This document shows, one piece after another, positions 51,583 through 60,431 of a stretch of 64,000 bases of DNA. The position numbers were made by a program, and so were the translations under genes. The DNA is from Streptomyces sp. DSM 15324 (GTDB lineage: Bacteria > Actinomycetota > Actinomycetes > Streptomycetales > Streptomycetaceae): NCBI RefSeq assembly GCF_001514285.1, contig NZ_KQ949026.1, positions 186,001 to 250,000 on the forward strand. Direction: 5' to 3'. Under the pieces are notes generated by a model. The model was not told the DNA's origin. It saw only the letters and a program-made list of their open reading frames with translations, and ran no database searches. Each line of letters opens with the position of its first letter. The first letter of the stretch is position 1.

Positions 51583-52607
51583 GGTGCGACTCCGATCGTG
51601 GAAAGCCCGGTGTTCTCGTGGAACCCGAGGGCGATGTTCATGCTCTGGACGGCGCCGCCGGCCGTGCCCTTGGTCAGGTTGTCGATGGCGCTGATCGCGA
51701 TGATCCGGCCGGCGCTCTCGTCGTAGGCGACCTGGATCTGAACGGCGTTGGAACCGTGGACGGACGCCGTGGCGGGCCACCGGCCCTCGGGCAGCAGGTG
51801 CACGAAGGGCTCGTCGGCGAGGGCCTTCTCATAGGCGGCGCGGACGGACTCGGCGGTGACACCGGGCCTGGCCTTGGCACTGCACGTGGCGAGGATGCCG
51901 CGGGACATCGGCGCGAGGGTGGGCGTGAAGGAGACGGAGACCGGCTCCCCCGCCGCCGCGCTGAGGTTCTGCACGATCTCGGGGGTGTGCCGGTGGCCGC
52001 CGCCGACGCCGTACGGCGACATGGAGCCCATCACCTCGGAGCCGAGCAGATGCGGCTTGGGCGCCTTGCCCGCGCCGGAGGTGCCGGAGGCGGCGACGAT
52101 CACGGCCTCGTTCTCGGCGATGCCGGCGGCGTAGGCCGGGAAGAGGGCCAGCGAGACGGCCGTGGGGTAGCAGCCGGGGACCGCGATGCGCTTGGACCCC
52201 TCCAACGCGGCGCGGCCGCCCGGCAGTTCGGGGAGGCCGTAGGGCCAGGTCCCGGCGTGCGGGGAGCCGTAGAACCGCTCCCAGTCGGCCGCGTCGGCGA
52301 GCCGGAAGTCGGCGCCCATGTCGACGACGAGGACGTCCGGGCCGAGCTGTTCGGCGACGGCGGCGGACTGCCCGTGCGGGAGGGCGAGGAAGACGACGTC
52401 GTGTCCGGCGAGGACCTCGGCGGTGGTCTCCTCGAGGACCCGGTCGGCCAGCGGGAGCAGATGCGGCTGGAGTGCGCCCAGTTTCTGGCCCGCGTTGGAA
52501 TTGCCGGTCAGGGCGCCGATCTCGACCTCGGGGTGCGCGAGGAGGAGGCGCAGCACTTCGCCGCCCGCATACCCGCTCGCTCCGGCCACTGCCGCACGTA
52601 CCGCCAT
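51579..52607 (-). CDS. argC: N-acetyl-gamma-glutamyl-phosphate reductase ArgC
   Basis: 342 residues. NADP-binding GASGYAGGEVLRLL and the active-site Cys in VPGCYPTAVSLAL; GVGGGHRHTPEI near the substrate site. First gene of argC-argJ-argB-argD-argR. ATG at 52607, with an ARG-box-like region 20 to 55 bases upstream. Confidence 0.96.
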   Translation of the reverse strand: MAVRAAVAGASGYAGGEVLRLLLAHPEVEIGALTGNSNAGQKLGALQPHLLPLADRVLEETTAEVLAGHDVVFLALPHGQSAAVAEQLGPDVLVVDMGADFRLADAADWERFYGSPHAGTWPYGLPELPGGRAALEGSKRIAVPGCYPTAVSLALFPAYAAGIAENEAVIVAASGTSGAGKAPKPHLLGSEVMGSMSPYGVGGGHRHTPEIVQNLSAAAGEPVSVSFTPTLAPMSRGILATCSAKARPGVTAESVRAAYEKALADEPFVHLLPEGRWPATASVHGSNAVQIQVAYDESAGRIIAISAIDNLTKGTAGGAVQSMNIALGFHENTGLSTIGVAP

Positions 52608-52625
52608 GGACTCCTCCTCCTGGAT

Positions 52626-52662
52626 GGCATGACTATACGTTTCGCCGCACTTTTATGCAATC
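52626..52662. promoter_or_regulatory. ArgR box pair upstream of argC
   Basis: GGCATGACTATACGTTTCG and CACTTTTATGCAATC hold two AT-rich half-palindromes with GCAT/ATGC ends, the form of the Streptomyces ARG box, covering the expected promoter of the arg operon. Confidence 0.65.
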
Positions 52663-52685
52663 TTGTGAGGGGGGTCACGGGTGCC

Positions 52686-52733
52686 GGTTGCGACGGAGAA
52701 TTTTAGTTGGCACATGGAGAACGCTGGTTGGCA
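52686..52733. repeat. Three short iterons at the presumed element end
   Basis: GGTTGCGA (52686), AGTTGGCA (52705) and GGTTGGCA (52726) are similar and spaced 19 and 21 bases apart. Tn7-like elements carry several ~20-bp transposase-binding repeats at each end, and tnsA normally lies next to one end. A terminal TGT could be the TGT at 52664-52666. Confidence 0.4.
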
Positions 52734-52815
52734 AATCTTGGTCCCGTCACGCTGTGTTGCGGGCAGTACCGGCGAAACGCCCCCGTCGCCGGTCGAGTGG
52801 TGCTTCTCTGGATGA

Positions 52816-53637
52816 GTGGGCGAGGCAGCGAGAGCGAAGATCCCGTCGGATTCAAGTCAGCTGGACCACCTTGTCACGGCGTACGACGGGGACGCCGGAC
52901 TGCGGGATCGGCTGCGACTCGGGGACGACTGGCCGCGTCGATGGAGTTCGACGTGGCAGGTGGGCGCCGACAAGGTCTGCTGGCCGGTCCGGGACATGGC
53001 TCACGTACCGGTGATGTCGTCCCGGCCGATGCGGGGGTTCACGTGGCGGGCGAAGCAGCGGCACCGCCCCGGCCTGGAGGCGATGGCGTCAGCGGGCGGG
53101 AAGCATGGTTTCGAGTCGCTGAAGGAAGTGAGCCTGCTGGTCGCGCTGGACTTCTTGAGGGCATCGGAAGTGCTGTCGCAGCCGTTCCGGCTGGACTTCG
53201 AGCATGCGGGCGGGCATGCCTGGCACATCCCGGACTTCTTGGCCGTGATCGGCGGTGGGATGTGGTTGCTGGACGTCCGCCCGATGGAGCTGATCAAGGA
53301 AGAGGACGCGCTGAAGTTCGCGGCGGCCAGGGAAGTGGCGGTTGCCTGCGGCTGGCGGTACTCGGTGGTCGCGGGCTGGCGACCGCATGTCTGGAGCGTC
53401 CTTGACCACCTGTCCTCGCGCCGGCGGCCGGCGAGGGACCTTCTCGGCATGCGTGAGCAGCTGCTCACCGCTATCAGCGGGCAGCAGGGGCAGGCGATGA
53501 CGTTCTCCGACCTGGCGGAGGCGACCAGCGTGCCTTCCGTTGGCCGGGCGAACATCGTCCGGCTGCTCTGGCACCGCGAGCTCGGCGTTGACCTGGGCAG
53601 TCCCTTGCGCCACAGCTCACTGATCTGGGCGGTGTGA
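52816..53637 (+). CDS. tnsA: TnsA-like heteromeric transposase endonuclease subunit
   Basis: 273 residues. The central restriction-endonuclease-like domain shows acidic residues Glu100 and Glu104 (GFESLKEVSL), Asp140 (HIPDFLAV) and the last strand MWLLDVRP. In Tn7 TnsA the last motif is QVK with catalytic Lys; here it reads DVR (153-155), so Lys is replaced by Arg. C-terminal ~70 residues look like a winged helix for TnsC contact. TnsA cuts the 5' ends of the element, allowing cut-and-paste moves. GTG start at 52816; the next gene overlaps its stop. Confidence 0.85.
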   Translation: MGEAARAKIPSDSSQLDHLVTAYDGDAGLRDRLRLGDDWPRRWSSTWQVGADKVCWPVRDMAHVPVMSSRPMRGFTWRAKQRHRPGLEAMASAGGKHGFESLKEVSLLVALDFLRASEVLSQPFRLDFEHAGGHAWHIPDFLAVIGGGMWLLDVRPMELIKEEDALKFAAAREVAVACGWRYSVVAGWRPHVWSVLDHLSSRRRPARDLLGMREQLLTAISGQQGQAMTFSDLAEATSVPSVGRANIVRLLWHRELGVDLGSPLRHSSLIWAV

Positions 53638-55922
53638 TGGCAGCGAGGGGGTTCTTGCAGATCGCGCCAGGTAGGCGGGTCGCGCTCAATGGCGTCGAGT
53701 GGACGGTTGACGACGTCCACGGCCAACTCGGCCAGCTCGTCCTCCTGGATGACGACGGCCGCGCGGAGACCCGCTCGTTCCGTTGGCTCATCAACCATGC
53801 AGACCTGCGGCTTCTTCCGGCAGTCGAGTCGGGGCGCCCGCCGCCGGTCGCCCGGCAGCCGAGGACCCTGGCCGACCTGACCAAGGACCAGTTAGAGCGG
53901 GCACGGCTGCGGGCTGCGCACGTACTGGAAGCCGAGACGGGGTTCCGGGAGGGCCACCCGGCTCGGGCCCTGCCGGGTGAGCCCCGGCCGGCCTACGACC
54001 CGGACCGCACGACGTTGACTCAGCGTCGGTACGCGAAGGCTGCGGAGATAGAGGCGATGCCCCGTCCGGAGGCGGTCCGGTGCGGTCTGCAGCACCTCAG
54101 CTACCGGACGCTGGTACGCCTGTCGGGAGTGGCGGGCGACAGTCTTCTGCTGGCCTGTGCGGACGGGCGCTGGACACGGCGACGGGGCGGGCACCGCACC
54201 ATCACGAAGGAGGTCCGGGAGGCGATCTTCGCAGTAAAGGCCGAGTGCGGCCCACGCGCCCGCCTGAGCCAGGGCGCCAAGCACCGGTTGATGCACCAGT
54301 ACATGCGTGAGCGGTTCCCGACGTTTCCCACTGAGAAGATCCCTTCCCGGTGGACACTCGCGGCCGTCTGGAAGGAGTGGTTCGGGCCCGGCGGAGCCCG
54401 GCCGCGTTACGGGCGGACGGCGGAGGCGGCCGTGGAGGCCGGGGTCTCCGGCCGGATGGTGGTCCACCGGCCGGGCCAGGTTCTGGTGCTGGACTCGACC
54501 CCGATGCCGGTGAAGCTGCGCGAGACCGTGTTCGGCGACGCGATCACCGCGACGCTGACCCTCGCACTCGATCTCTACACGCACGGGCTGCCGGCCTTCC
54601 GGCTTACGCTCCAGTCCGACACCTCGGTCGACATCGCGATGCTGCTGCGGGACGTGATGCTGCCGCTTCCGATGCGGGACGGCTGGGGCGAGGACATGGA
54701 ATGGCCCTACGCAGGGGTGCCGGCCGAGGTGATCGCCGAGTTCACCGGGCACCGGGTCGCCGCTCTGCCGTTCTTCGCCCCGGAGACGGTCACCACCGAC
54801 CACGGCGGCCCCTACAAGAATCACGACCTGGTGGAAGCCGAGACGGAGATCGGCTGCCGGATCCTGCCTGCTCGCGTCCTGCGGCAGACCGACAAGTTCG
54901 CGGTCGAGCGCCAGTTCCTCACCATCCAGACCATGCTCTTCGAGCACCTGCTGGGCTTCACCGGCGGTGACGTCGCGGACCGCGGGGCCGACCCGGAACG
55001 CGATGCGAGCCTCACGCTCGCGCAAGCCGAGCACATCATCGCGACCTGGATCGTCCAGATCTGGCAGAACCGTAAACTAGGCGAATACGCCCCGAGTTGG
55101 GCGCCGGGTGAAGACCACAGCCCCAACACCCTGTTCGCTGCCGCGATGGAACAGGGCGGCTTCGACCTGGACTTCCCCGAACCGAGCTTCTACTACAAGG
55201 TCCTGCGCAAACACCACGTGAAGATCCATCCTCGTCGCGGGGTGAAGATCCTCGGGCTCTGGTATCACCACCCGGTCTTCGACGAGCCGCGCTTTCAGCA
55301 GCCCTCCGCCCGGGGCGGCAAACACGCGGGCAAGTGGGTTGTCCGCAGTGACCGGAGGGACCGCCGGCAGGTGTTCTTCCAGGACCCTGCCGACCACGAG
55401 ACCTGGCACATTCTACGCTGGGGAGGACTGCCGCCCGAAGGTGAGATCCCTGCGTTCTCGGACAAGACTGCCGACGCCCTGCTGACACGCGTGAGGGCGA
55501 ACAAGATCAGGATCCACTCCGAGAGCGAGCTCCTGGAACATCTGCTCGGGATCCTCGGCTCGGTCACCCCCGTCGACCAATGGCCCAGCCAGGCCAAGAA
55601 GAAGGCCGGAAAGAAGCAGCGCGTCGCCCAAGCCCGCGAGATCACCCGAGCACAGGCTGCAGCCGCTGACCGCCCCGCCGCACCAGCCATCGCGGATGAG
55701 CCGGCTCCGGCTGAGATGCCCGCGGCCTGGGCCGAGCACGCCCGCACGATCGACCACGCGGTCGACGCCGACCGCCGTCGACGACGCGAAGAAGCCCTCG
55801 CCGACGTCACGCCCGTGGCCCCGGCAACGCTACACGAGGCCCTGAACCGGCGTCCCATGTTCCGGCTTCCGCCCCCCGACGACTCGGAAGCCGATACACC
55901 TGTCCAGGAGGACGACACGTGA
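53637..55922 (+). CDS. tnsB: TnsB-like DDE transposase (Mu/TniA type)
   Basis: 761 residues. RNase H-fold core with Asp286 (LVLDSTPMPV), Asp388 (TTDHGGPYKN) and Glu424 (KFAVERQFLT), exactly 35 residues between the last two, the DD(35)E pattern. N-terminal helix-turn-helix regions (150-260) should bind the element ends; the C-terminal Ala/Arg-rich tail (600-761) would contact the ATPase. It joins 3' ends to target DNA. ATG at 53637 shares bases with the tnsA stop (a GTG one codon earlier is possible). Confidence 0.92.
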   Translation: MAARGFLQIAPGRRVALNGVEWTVDDVHGQLGQLVLLDDDGRAETRSFRWLINHADLRLLPAVESGRPPPVARQPRTLADLTKDQLERARLRAAHVLEAETGFREGHPARALPGEPRPAYDPDRTTLTQRRYAKAAEIEAMPRPEAVRCGLQHLSYRTLVRLSGVAGDSLLLACADGRWTRRRGGHRTITKEVREAIFAVKAECGPRARLSQGAKHRLMHQYMRERFPTFPTEKIPSRWTLAAVWKEWFGPGGARPRYGRTAEAAVEAGVSGRMVVHRPGQVLVLDSTPMPVKLRETVFGDAITATLTLALDLYTHGLPAFRLTLQSDTSVDIAMLLRDVMLPLPMRDGWGEDMEWPYAGVPAEVIAEFTGHRVAALPFFAPETVTTDHGGPYKNHDLVEAETEIGCRILPARVLRQTDKFAVERQFLTIQTMLFEHLLGFTGGDVADRGADPERDASLTLAQAEHIIATWIVQIWQNRKLGEYAPSWAPGEDHSPNTLFAAAMEQGGFDLDFPEPSFYYKVLRKHHVKIHPRRGVKILGLWYHHPVFDEPRFQQPSARGGKHAGKWVVRSDRRDRRQVFFQDPADHETWHILRWGGLPPEGEIPAFSDKTADALLTRVRANKIRIHSESELLEHLLGILGSVTPVDQWPSQAKKKAGKKQRVAQAREITRAQAAAADRPAAPAIADEPAPAEMPAAWAEHARTIDHAVDADRRRRREEALADVTPVAPATLHEALNRRPMFRLPPPDDSEADTPVQEDDT

Positions 55923-57202
55923 CCAGAGCCCTCTCTCACGATGATCCGCTGGACGGTCTGCCTTCACGAACCAGGATCGCCGAGCTGATCCTGGGCAGCC
56001 GCCCGCCCCTCGACACCTACGCCGGCTGGCAGCACTACCGCACCCACTACGACCTACTCGTCCCCGCTCCGACAATCTCCCCGCAGCGGTGGTCGATGCT
56101 CCCTGATGGCCGCAAGTACGACTACGACCTCTACCGGGAGCTGACGAACGCGAACCTCCCGCTGCAGGACACCCCCATGCACGAGAAGGTAGGCAAGCTG
56201 ATCCGGCGCCGGTTGAGCGGCAACACGAGGAAGAAGAACGACCCGACCCGCGCCGGCGTCATGATCAGCGGCTGGGGCAACTACGGCAAGACCGCGTCTG
56301 TCTGCTCAGCCGGGGCCGTCTTCGAAAAGCAGTGGCTGGAACTCCACAGCCACCTCAACCCCCAGGCTCTGCCGGGCACCCGCGATCTCCACGCACCGGT
56401 CGTCTATGTCTCGACCCCGGTGACAGCAACCCCGAGAAGCCTTTGCATGTCGATCTTAGGCTTCTTCCGGGCCCCGACCCGCAAGTCGGCCACGCTGCCA
56501 GAACTGGTACGGCAGGTCGCCGACTCCCTTTATGACCATGGCGTCAAAGCTCTGATTCTGGACGACATCAGCCGGCTGCGGATGCACAGAGCCGACGACC
56601 AGGACGTCCTCGACCTGATGCGGGCCTTTATGAGCCTGGACGTCACTCTGATCCTGACCGGCGTCAACATCTCCGGCATCGGGCTGCTGCGTGAGGCCCA
56701 GTGGAACAAGAAGATCCGGCAATGGGAGATGCCACCGCTGGAGTCGACCCGCATCCACGGTTTGGAGGTCACCCAGACGGAACACCGCTTCGAGCTCATC
56801 GAGATCGACCGGTTCCGCTACACCACCCCGAAACAGATCGCGGCCTTCGTCAATCACCTGAAGGGAATCGAGAAGCACCTGCGGCTGATGAACGCGACGC
56901 AGGGCATGCTCACCGGCGGCGGTATGCCGGAGTACTTGATGCGTCGCACCGGCGGTGTCATCGGCCTGCTGGGACGCCTGCTCGAAGACGGCGCCCAGGA
57001 AGCCATGGAGTCCGGGAAGGAAATGATCGACGAGAGCCTGCTGAACGAGATCGTGCTCCGGCGGGACGAGCCCGAGCAGCCGCCGGACGAGCCCATCATC
57101 CCGGCCGCCCCGCGGACCGCCGTCAAGAAGGCCACGCAGGCGAAACGACCCCGGAACACCGTTTTCGATGACCCTGGCCCGTCTGCCCGCGCGGGCGCCT
57201 GA
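55919..57202 (+). CDS. tnsC: TnsC-like AAA+ ATPase regulator of transposition
   Basis: 427 residues. Walker A GWGNYGKT (118-125), Walker B ALILDDI (211-217), sensor-1 region LILTGVN. It bridges the target selector to the transposase and gives target immunity in related systems. N-terminal ~100 residues and a Lys/Arg/Pro-rich tail flank the ATPase core. GTG at 55919 overlaps the tnsB stop (GTGA). Confidence 0.9.
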   Translation: MTRALSHDDPLDGLPSRTRIAELILGSRPPLDTYAGWQHYRTHYDLLVPAPTISPQRWSMLPDGRKYDYDLYRELTNANLPLQDTPMHEKVGKLIRRRLSGNTRKKNDPTRAGVMISGWGNYGKTASVCSAGAVFEKQWLELHSHLNPQALPGTRDLHAPVVYVSTPVTATPRSLCMSILGFFRAPTRKSATLPELVRQVADSLYDHGVKALILDDISRLRMHRADDQDVLDLMRAFMSLDVTLILTGVNISGIGLLREAQWNKKIRQWEMPPLESTRIHGLEVTQTEHRFELIEIDRFRYTTPKQIAAFVNHLKGIEKHLRLMNATQGMLTGGGMPEYLMRRTGGVIGLLGRLLEDGAQEAMESGKEMIDESLLNEIVLRRDEPEQPPDEPIIPAAPRTAVKKATQAKRPRNTVFDDPGPSARAGA

Positions 57203-57216
57203 CGGATGGAGCCGTG

Positions 57217-59043
57217 ATGCATCCACTGCCCCGGAGTCTCGAACCTGCCTCAGGAGAGTCCCTTGTCAGCTACCTGCTTCGGCTAGGGCATCGCCTCAGC
57301 CTCCCGCCTCTGCAACTGATCCGTGCGGCTGGCTGGACCGATCGCGTCCAAGCTACTCACATCCCAGGCAGTCTGCTGCTGAATCTCACCGGGCCGGAGG
57401 CCCAAGGATTCGCCCGACTGACCCGCCAGACAGCCGAGGAAGTGTCGGCACTGACACTGAAACAGTGGCGAGACCGGTATCCCCCCATCGCTTTGTCCGT
57501 GCCCGGACCGGGGCCGAAGAGGCCGGACCCATGGCTCTTCGTCGGCTCCCCACGGTATTGCCCCACCTGCCTGGCGGGCGACTGCACCCCGGCCCAGCAA
57601 CTCCACGGCGGCCCCTGGCGCAAGCTCTGGCACCTACCTATTGTCTTCAGCTGCGTAGAACACCAGACCTATCTGGAAGCAAGCTGCCCGCACTGCGGGC
57701 AGCCGCGCGCCATATCAGGGCGCCTGATTGAGCGAGCCAACGATCACACCCTGCACCCAGCGCAATGCCGGTGGACGATCGACAGCCCAACCCAGAAACG
57801 AAAGTCCCGCGCCTGCGGCGGCAGACTCGATCAGCGAGTTGCTACAGATCCTTGCCATCGGCCACACCCAACACAGGGCATCCTTCGCTTCCAGCAGTCC
57901 CTGCTTGCCCGCCTAGAACCGCTGACTCCGGCCTCGGACGCATCCGAGTACTTCACGGATCTCCGGCTGGCCACCGCACTGATCGGGACTACTTGGCCAG
58001 CGGGGAAGCATCTTCTCGACACCGCCCTCGCTGGGCATGTGACCGCGTACGTCCACTCCACTTCAGGGAATTCGAGTACCAGCAACCGTCTGCAGGACCA
58101 TCGCTTGCGCGATGTACTGCCCCGTGACTCGATTGCCTGTGCCGGACTCCTACGCGCCGCACACTCCTTACTCAAAGCAGACGATCTGTCCGAGCACCTT
58201 TCCCAGCTCGTCCACACCCCTGGAGAGCGGCCGACACGCACGCCCTGGGTACGCATCTACGCCCGCCATGAAAACTCGTGCTCGCGGCGATTCCGAGACG
58301 CGGCCGAACCATTGACACGCACCTATCGCAAAATCGGCGGCCCACAAGGACTCCGAGCACCACTGCGGGACGACTACCGACCAGAACACATCCCGGCATA
58401 CCTGGAACCGGCCTGGTATGAAAGATACTTCGCACCCATTGCCGGAATCGCCCCGAAGGTCTTGCGTCGAACCGCAGCAGTCCGGCTCGTCCAGTGGGCC
58501 ATAGGCGGACCCCTCGATGAGGCCGCGACTTACCTCGGCATAGCCCCGGACCGCGTGCGGTTCAGATCCAACACCGACGTCCAACGCTGGGAACGCGCAG
58601 GACGCAGCCCGGCCGAGTTCGAACGAGTCCTCCGCGAGCTCAGCGCCGAACTCCGAGCACCTCACCGACCACGCATCAACTACCAGCGCCGACGTGAGGC
58701 ACTCAGAGAATGGGCTCTGCCTCCTGACGAATGGGACGCCCTGGTCAGCGAGTTACCGCCCATCCCCGGCCCCATTCGGCCTGCAGTCGGCGATCGCAAA
58801 CGTCAGGACGCCTCCGTATTCATCTGGGTACAGGTCACACAAGGCGAGCATCTCTTCGCCCCGCGCCCCGTTGAGGCCGAGCAGCCTCAAGACGTCCAAC
58901 GCGAATGGGCTCTTCGCCGCAACACCACCTGGTACAACCTCGTCCGGCCAGATCCCTTTCGGCACTACGCCGACCTACGGAAACTCCTCGCCGAATATGC
59001 CCAACAGCTCGCCCGGGACATCGACTCGGGTGCAGGCAGATAA
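57217..59043 (+). CDS. tniQ: TniQ/TnsD-family target-selection protein
   Basis: 608 residues. The N-terminal TniQ domain (SLEPASGESLVSYLLRLGHR) precedes a zinc-binding set Cys115/Cys118, Cys146/His149 and Cys157/Cys160. The C-terminal ~400 residues are longer than in short TniQ proteins and likely contain DNA-binding helices (for example GGPLDEAATYLGIAPDRVRF), as in TnsD, which picks a fixed site. Base composition is less G+C-extreme than in flanking genes. ATG at 57217 (GTG at 57214 is possible), twelve bases after tnsC. Confidence 0.88.
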   Translation: MHPLPRSLEPASGESLVSYLLRLGHRLSLPPLQLIRAAGWTDRVQATHIPGSLLLNLTGPEAQGFARLTRQTAEEVSALTLKQWRDRYPPIALSVPGPGPKRPDPWLFVGSPRYCPTCLAGDCTPAQQLHGGPWRKLWHLPIVFSCVEHQTYLEASCPHCGQPRAISGRLIERANDHTLHPAQCRWTIDSPTQKRKSRACGGRLDQRVATDPCHRPHPTQGILRFQQSLLARLEPLTPASDASEYFTDLRLATALIGTTWPAGKHLLDTALAGHVTAYVHSTSGNSSTSNRLQDHRLRDVLPRDSIACAGLLRAAHSLLKADDLSEHLSQLVHTPGERPTRTPWVRIYARHENSCSRRFRDAAEPLTRTYRKIGGPQGLRAPLRDDYRPEHIPAYLEPAWYERYFAPIAGIAPKVLRRTAAVRLVQWAIGGPLDEAATYLGIAPDRVRFRSNTDVQRWERAGRSPAEFERVLRELSAELRAPHRPRINYQRRREALREWALPPDEWDALVSELPPIPGPIRPAVGDRKRQDASVFIWVQVTQGEHLFAPRPVEAEQPQDVQREWALRRNTTWYNLVRPDPFRHYADLRKLLAEYAQQLARDIDSGAGR

Positions 59044-59050
59044 CCAACGG

Positions 59051-59676
59051 TCATCCAGTCGGGTGGCCCAAGGGGATCTCACCCTCGGGCTCCCACAGAT
59101 CCGGGACGCCGGCCCGCGCGGCCAGGATGGCTGCCGCGGCGGCCAGCTGCGGCTTGGTGCGGAAGCCCGGGTCGCTGCGCTTCTTGGGGAAGTGGTGGGC
59201 AGGGCTGTAGGGCAGCGCGTGCAGCGGGTAGTACAGGCGCTCGTCCGCCCACAGCGTGGTGACCGTCACGATGCCGTTGTCGGTCTTGCCCAGCCGCCCC
59301 AGCCACTGCCGTCCGGTGAAGGCGGTCACGGTGCCGTCCTTGCGGTCGCCGGAGTCGTCCACGCCGTGGGCGTGCGGGGCGGTGTGACGGTCGCTCAGCA
59401 ACAGCCCCAGACGCACCTCGTTGACCTTCTCGGCATCCCAGCACGACTCGGACAGGAAGAACTGCAGCCGCTGCACCTGTGGCCGTCCGGCCTCGGTGAC
59501 CGGTTCGGCCCCGGCCAGGCAGGTCAGTGTCTTGTTGCGGTCCAGCGGCACCAGCAGCCCCGTCAGGAAGGTGCGAAACCGCTTCGCTGGGCGATATGCG
59601 TGAAGCAGTCGTCGAACCACGCGGCATACGCCTCTAGCGGCCCCGGGGCGGGCGGACACGGCTTCGGCTTGGTCAT
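59051..59676 (-). pseudogene. IS701-type transposase remnant (frameshifted, truncated)
   Basis: Starts ATG at 59676 (MTKPKPCPPAPGPLEAYAAW) and shifts frame near 59590, where RFRTFLTGLL resumes. It keeps a DDSGDRKDG motif but with about three residues missing just before it, then GRQWLGRLGKTDNGIVTVTT, typical of IS701 transposases. It stops at 59051, well short of full length. Two indels and a missing C-terminus make it inactive. It lies eight bases after the tniQ stop on the opposite strand. Confidence 0.8.
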
Positions 59677-59729
59677 CGCCGACCCTCCCTTGCAAGGAAA
59701 CTCCGCACCCGGCACCTACCCGCCGCCAA

Positions 59730-59878
59730 CCTTGATTCAACGAGCTACCGATAGGCTTCCAGCGGAACCGGCGCGGGAGCAACCGGCTTGGGCCTGGTCA
59801 TCGCGGCCCCCTCCCCCAGATTTCTCCAACACCCAGATTCTTCCCACCGCTGACCTTGATTCAACGAACTACCGGTAG
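59730..59878. repeat. Duplicated IS-end sequence (25 bp), 124 bp apart
   Basis: CCTTGATTCAACGAGCTACC (59730) and CCTTGATTCAACGAACTACC (59854) are near-identical direct repeats extending for 25 bases. Each lies 5' to one of the two IS701-like starts on the minus strand, so they look like the same end of two IS copies. Confidence 0.7.
59745..59801 (-). pseudogene. Second IS701-type transposase start, 18 codons
   Basis: ATG at 59801 begins MTRPKPVAPAPVPLEAY, homologous to the start of the adjoining remnant (MTKPKPCPPAPGPLEAY), then hits TAG at 59747-59745 where the end sequence of the other copy begins. It is what is left of an IS interrupted by its relative. Confidence 0.65.
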
Positions 59879-59930
59879 CATTGCTGAGTAGCATTGCTAT
59901 CTGTTAGCAACTGCCGCCCGGAATGGAGCC

Positions 59931-60233
59931 ATGGATGTTCGTTTCGGCCGTGTACCTCCGCTTCTTTCGCTCGTTCAACTGCAGTATCCGTTCGTGAAGG
60001 TTCCGCTGGAGGACAGCGTGACCACGATCGTAGGCGCCAACGAGTCCGGCAAGAGTCAGTTGCTGTCGGCGATCAAGCATGCCCTCAGCGGCAAGGGAAT
60101 TGAGCGCGGCGATTTCTGCCGCTACTCACAGTTCTTTGCGACGTTCCGGGAGACAAAGTCGCCAGCACCGCACCTGACGGTGTACGCACCATCGAAGACC
60201 TTATTCCCCTGGCGATCGGCGTCTCCGCCGTGA
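59931..60233 (+). pseudogene. AAA ATPase (OLD/SMC-like) N-terminal fragment
   Basis: 100 residues from ATG at 59931. Strand SVTTIVGANESGKSQLLSAI carries Walker A GANESGKS of the AAA_15/OLD-nuclease type. After ~80 residues the frame loses family character and stops; Walker B and the nuclease domain are absent. Frame +2 continues with a protein-like stretch from about 60175 (TIEDLIPLAIGVSAVKRYAN) to about 60400, so a frameshift or deletion joint is probable. Likely a broken defence gene. Confidence 0.6.
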
Positions 60234-60431
60234 AGCGCTATGCGAATGAATTCCTGGAACCCGAACAATCTCAGCAAGTTCAGTCGTTGGACGTCGGTGA
60301 CGTGGATTTCTCGGACTGTGACGGCACGCACGAAGCCCTCGCCGCGGCCGCCCAGTCCAAAGTGCCTGGTCTACATCTGGACGAGGTAGGACTGGCCCGA
60401 ACTCCGTGTCTGGACATCGCGTCTCATCCCT
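60234..60431 (+). other. Degenerate sequence between ATPase fragment and helicase gene
   Basis: A plus-strand frame reads RYANEFLEPEQSQQVQSLDV and onward without a recognisable family. It may be a decayed part of the ATPase gene or of another gene lost by deletion. No intact gene is supported. Confidence 0.4.

Noticed and set aside
52707..53405. 232-codon plus-strand frame overlapping tnsA
   Set aside because: A shadow in another frame; tnsA frame has the endonuclease motifs and overlaps tnsB as expected for the module.
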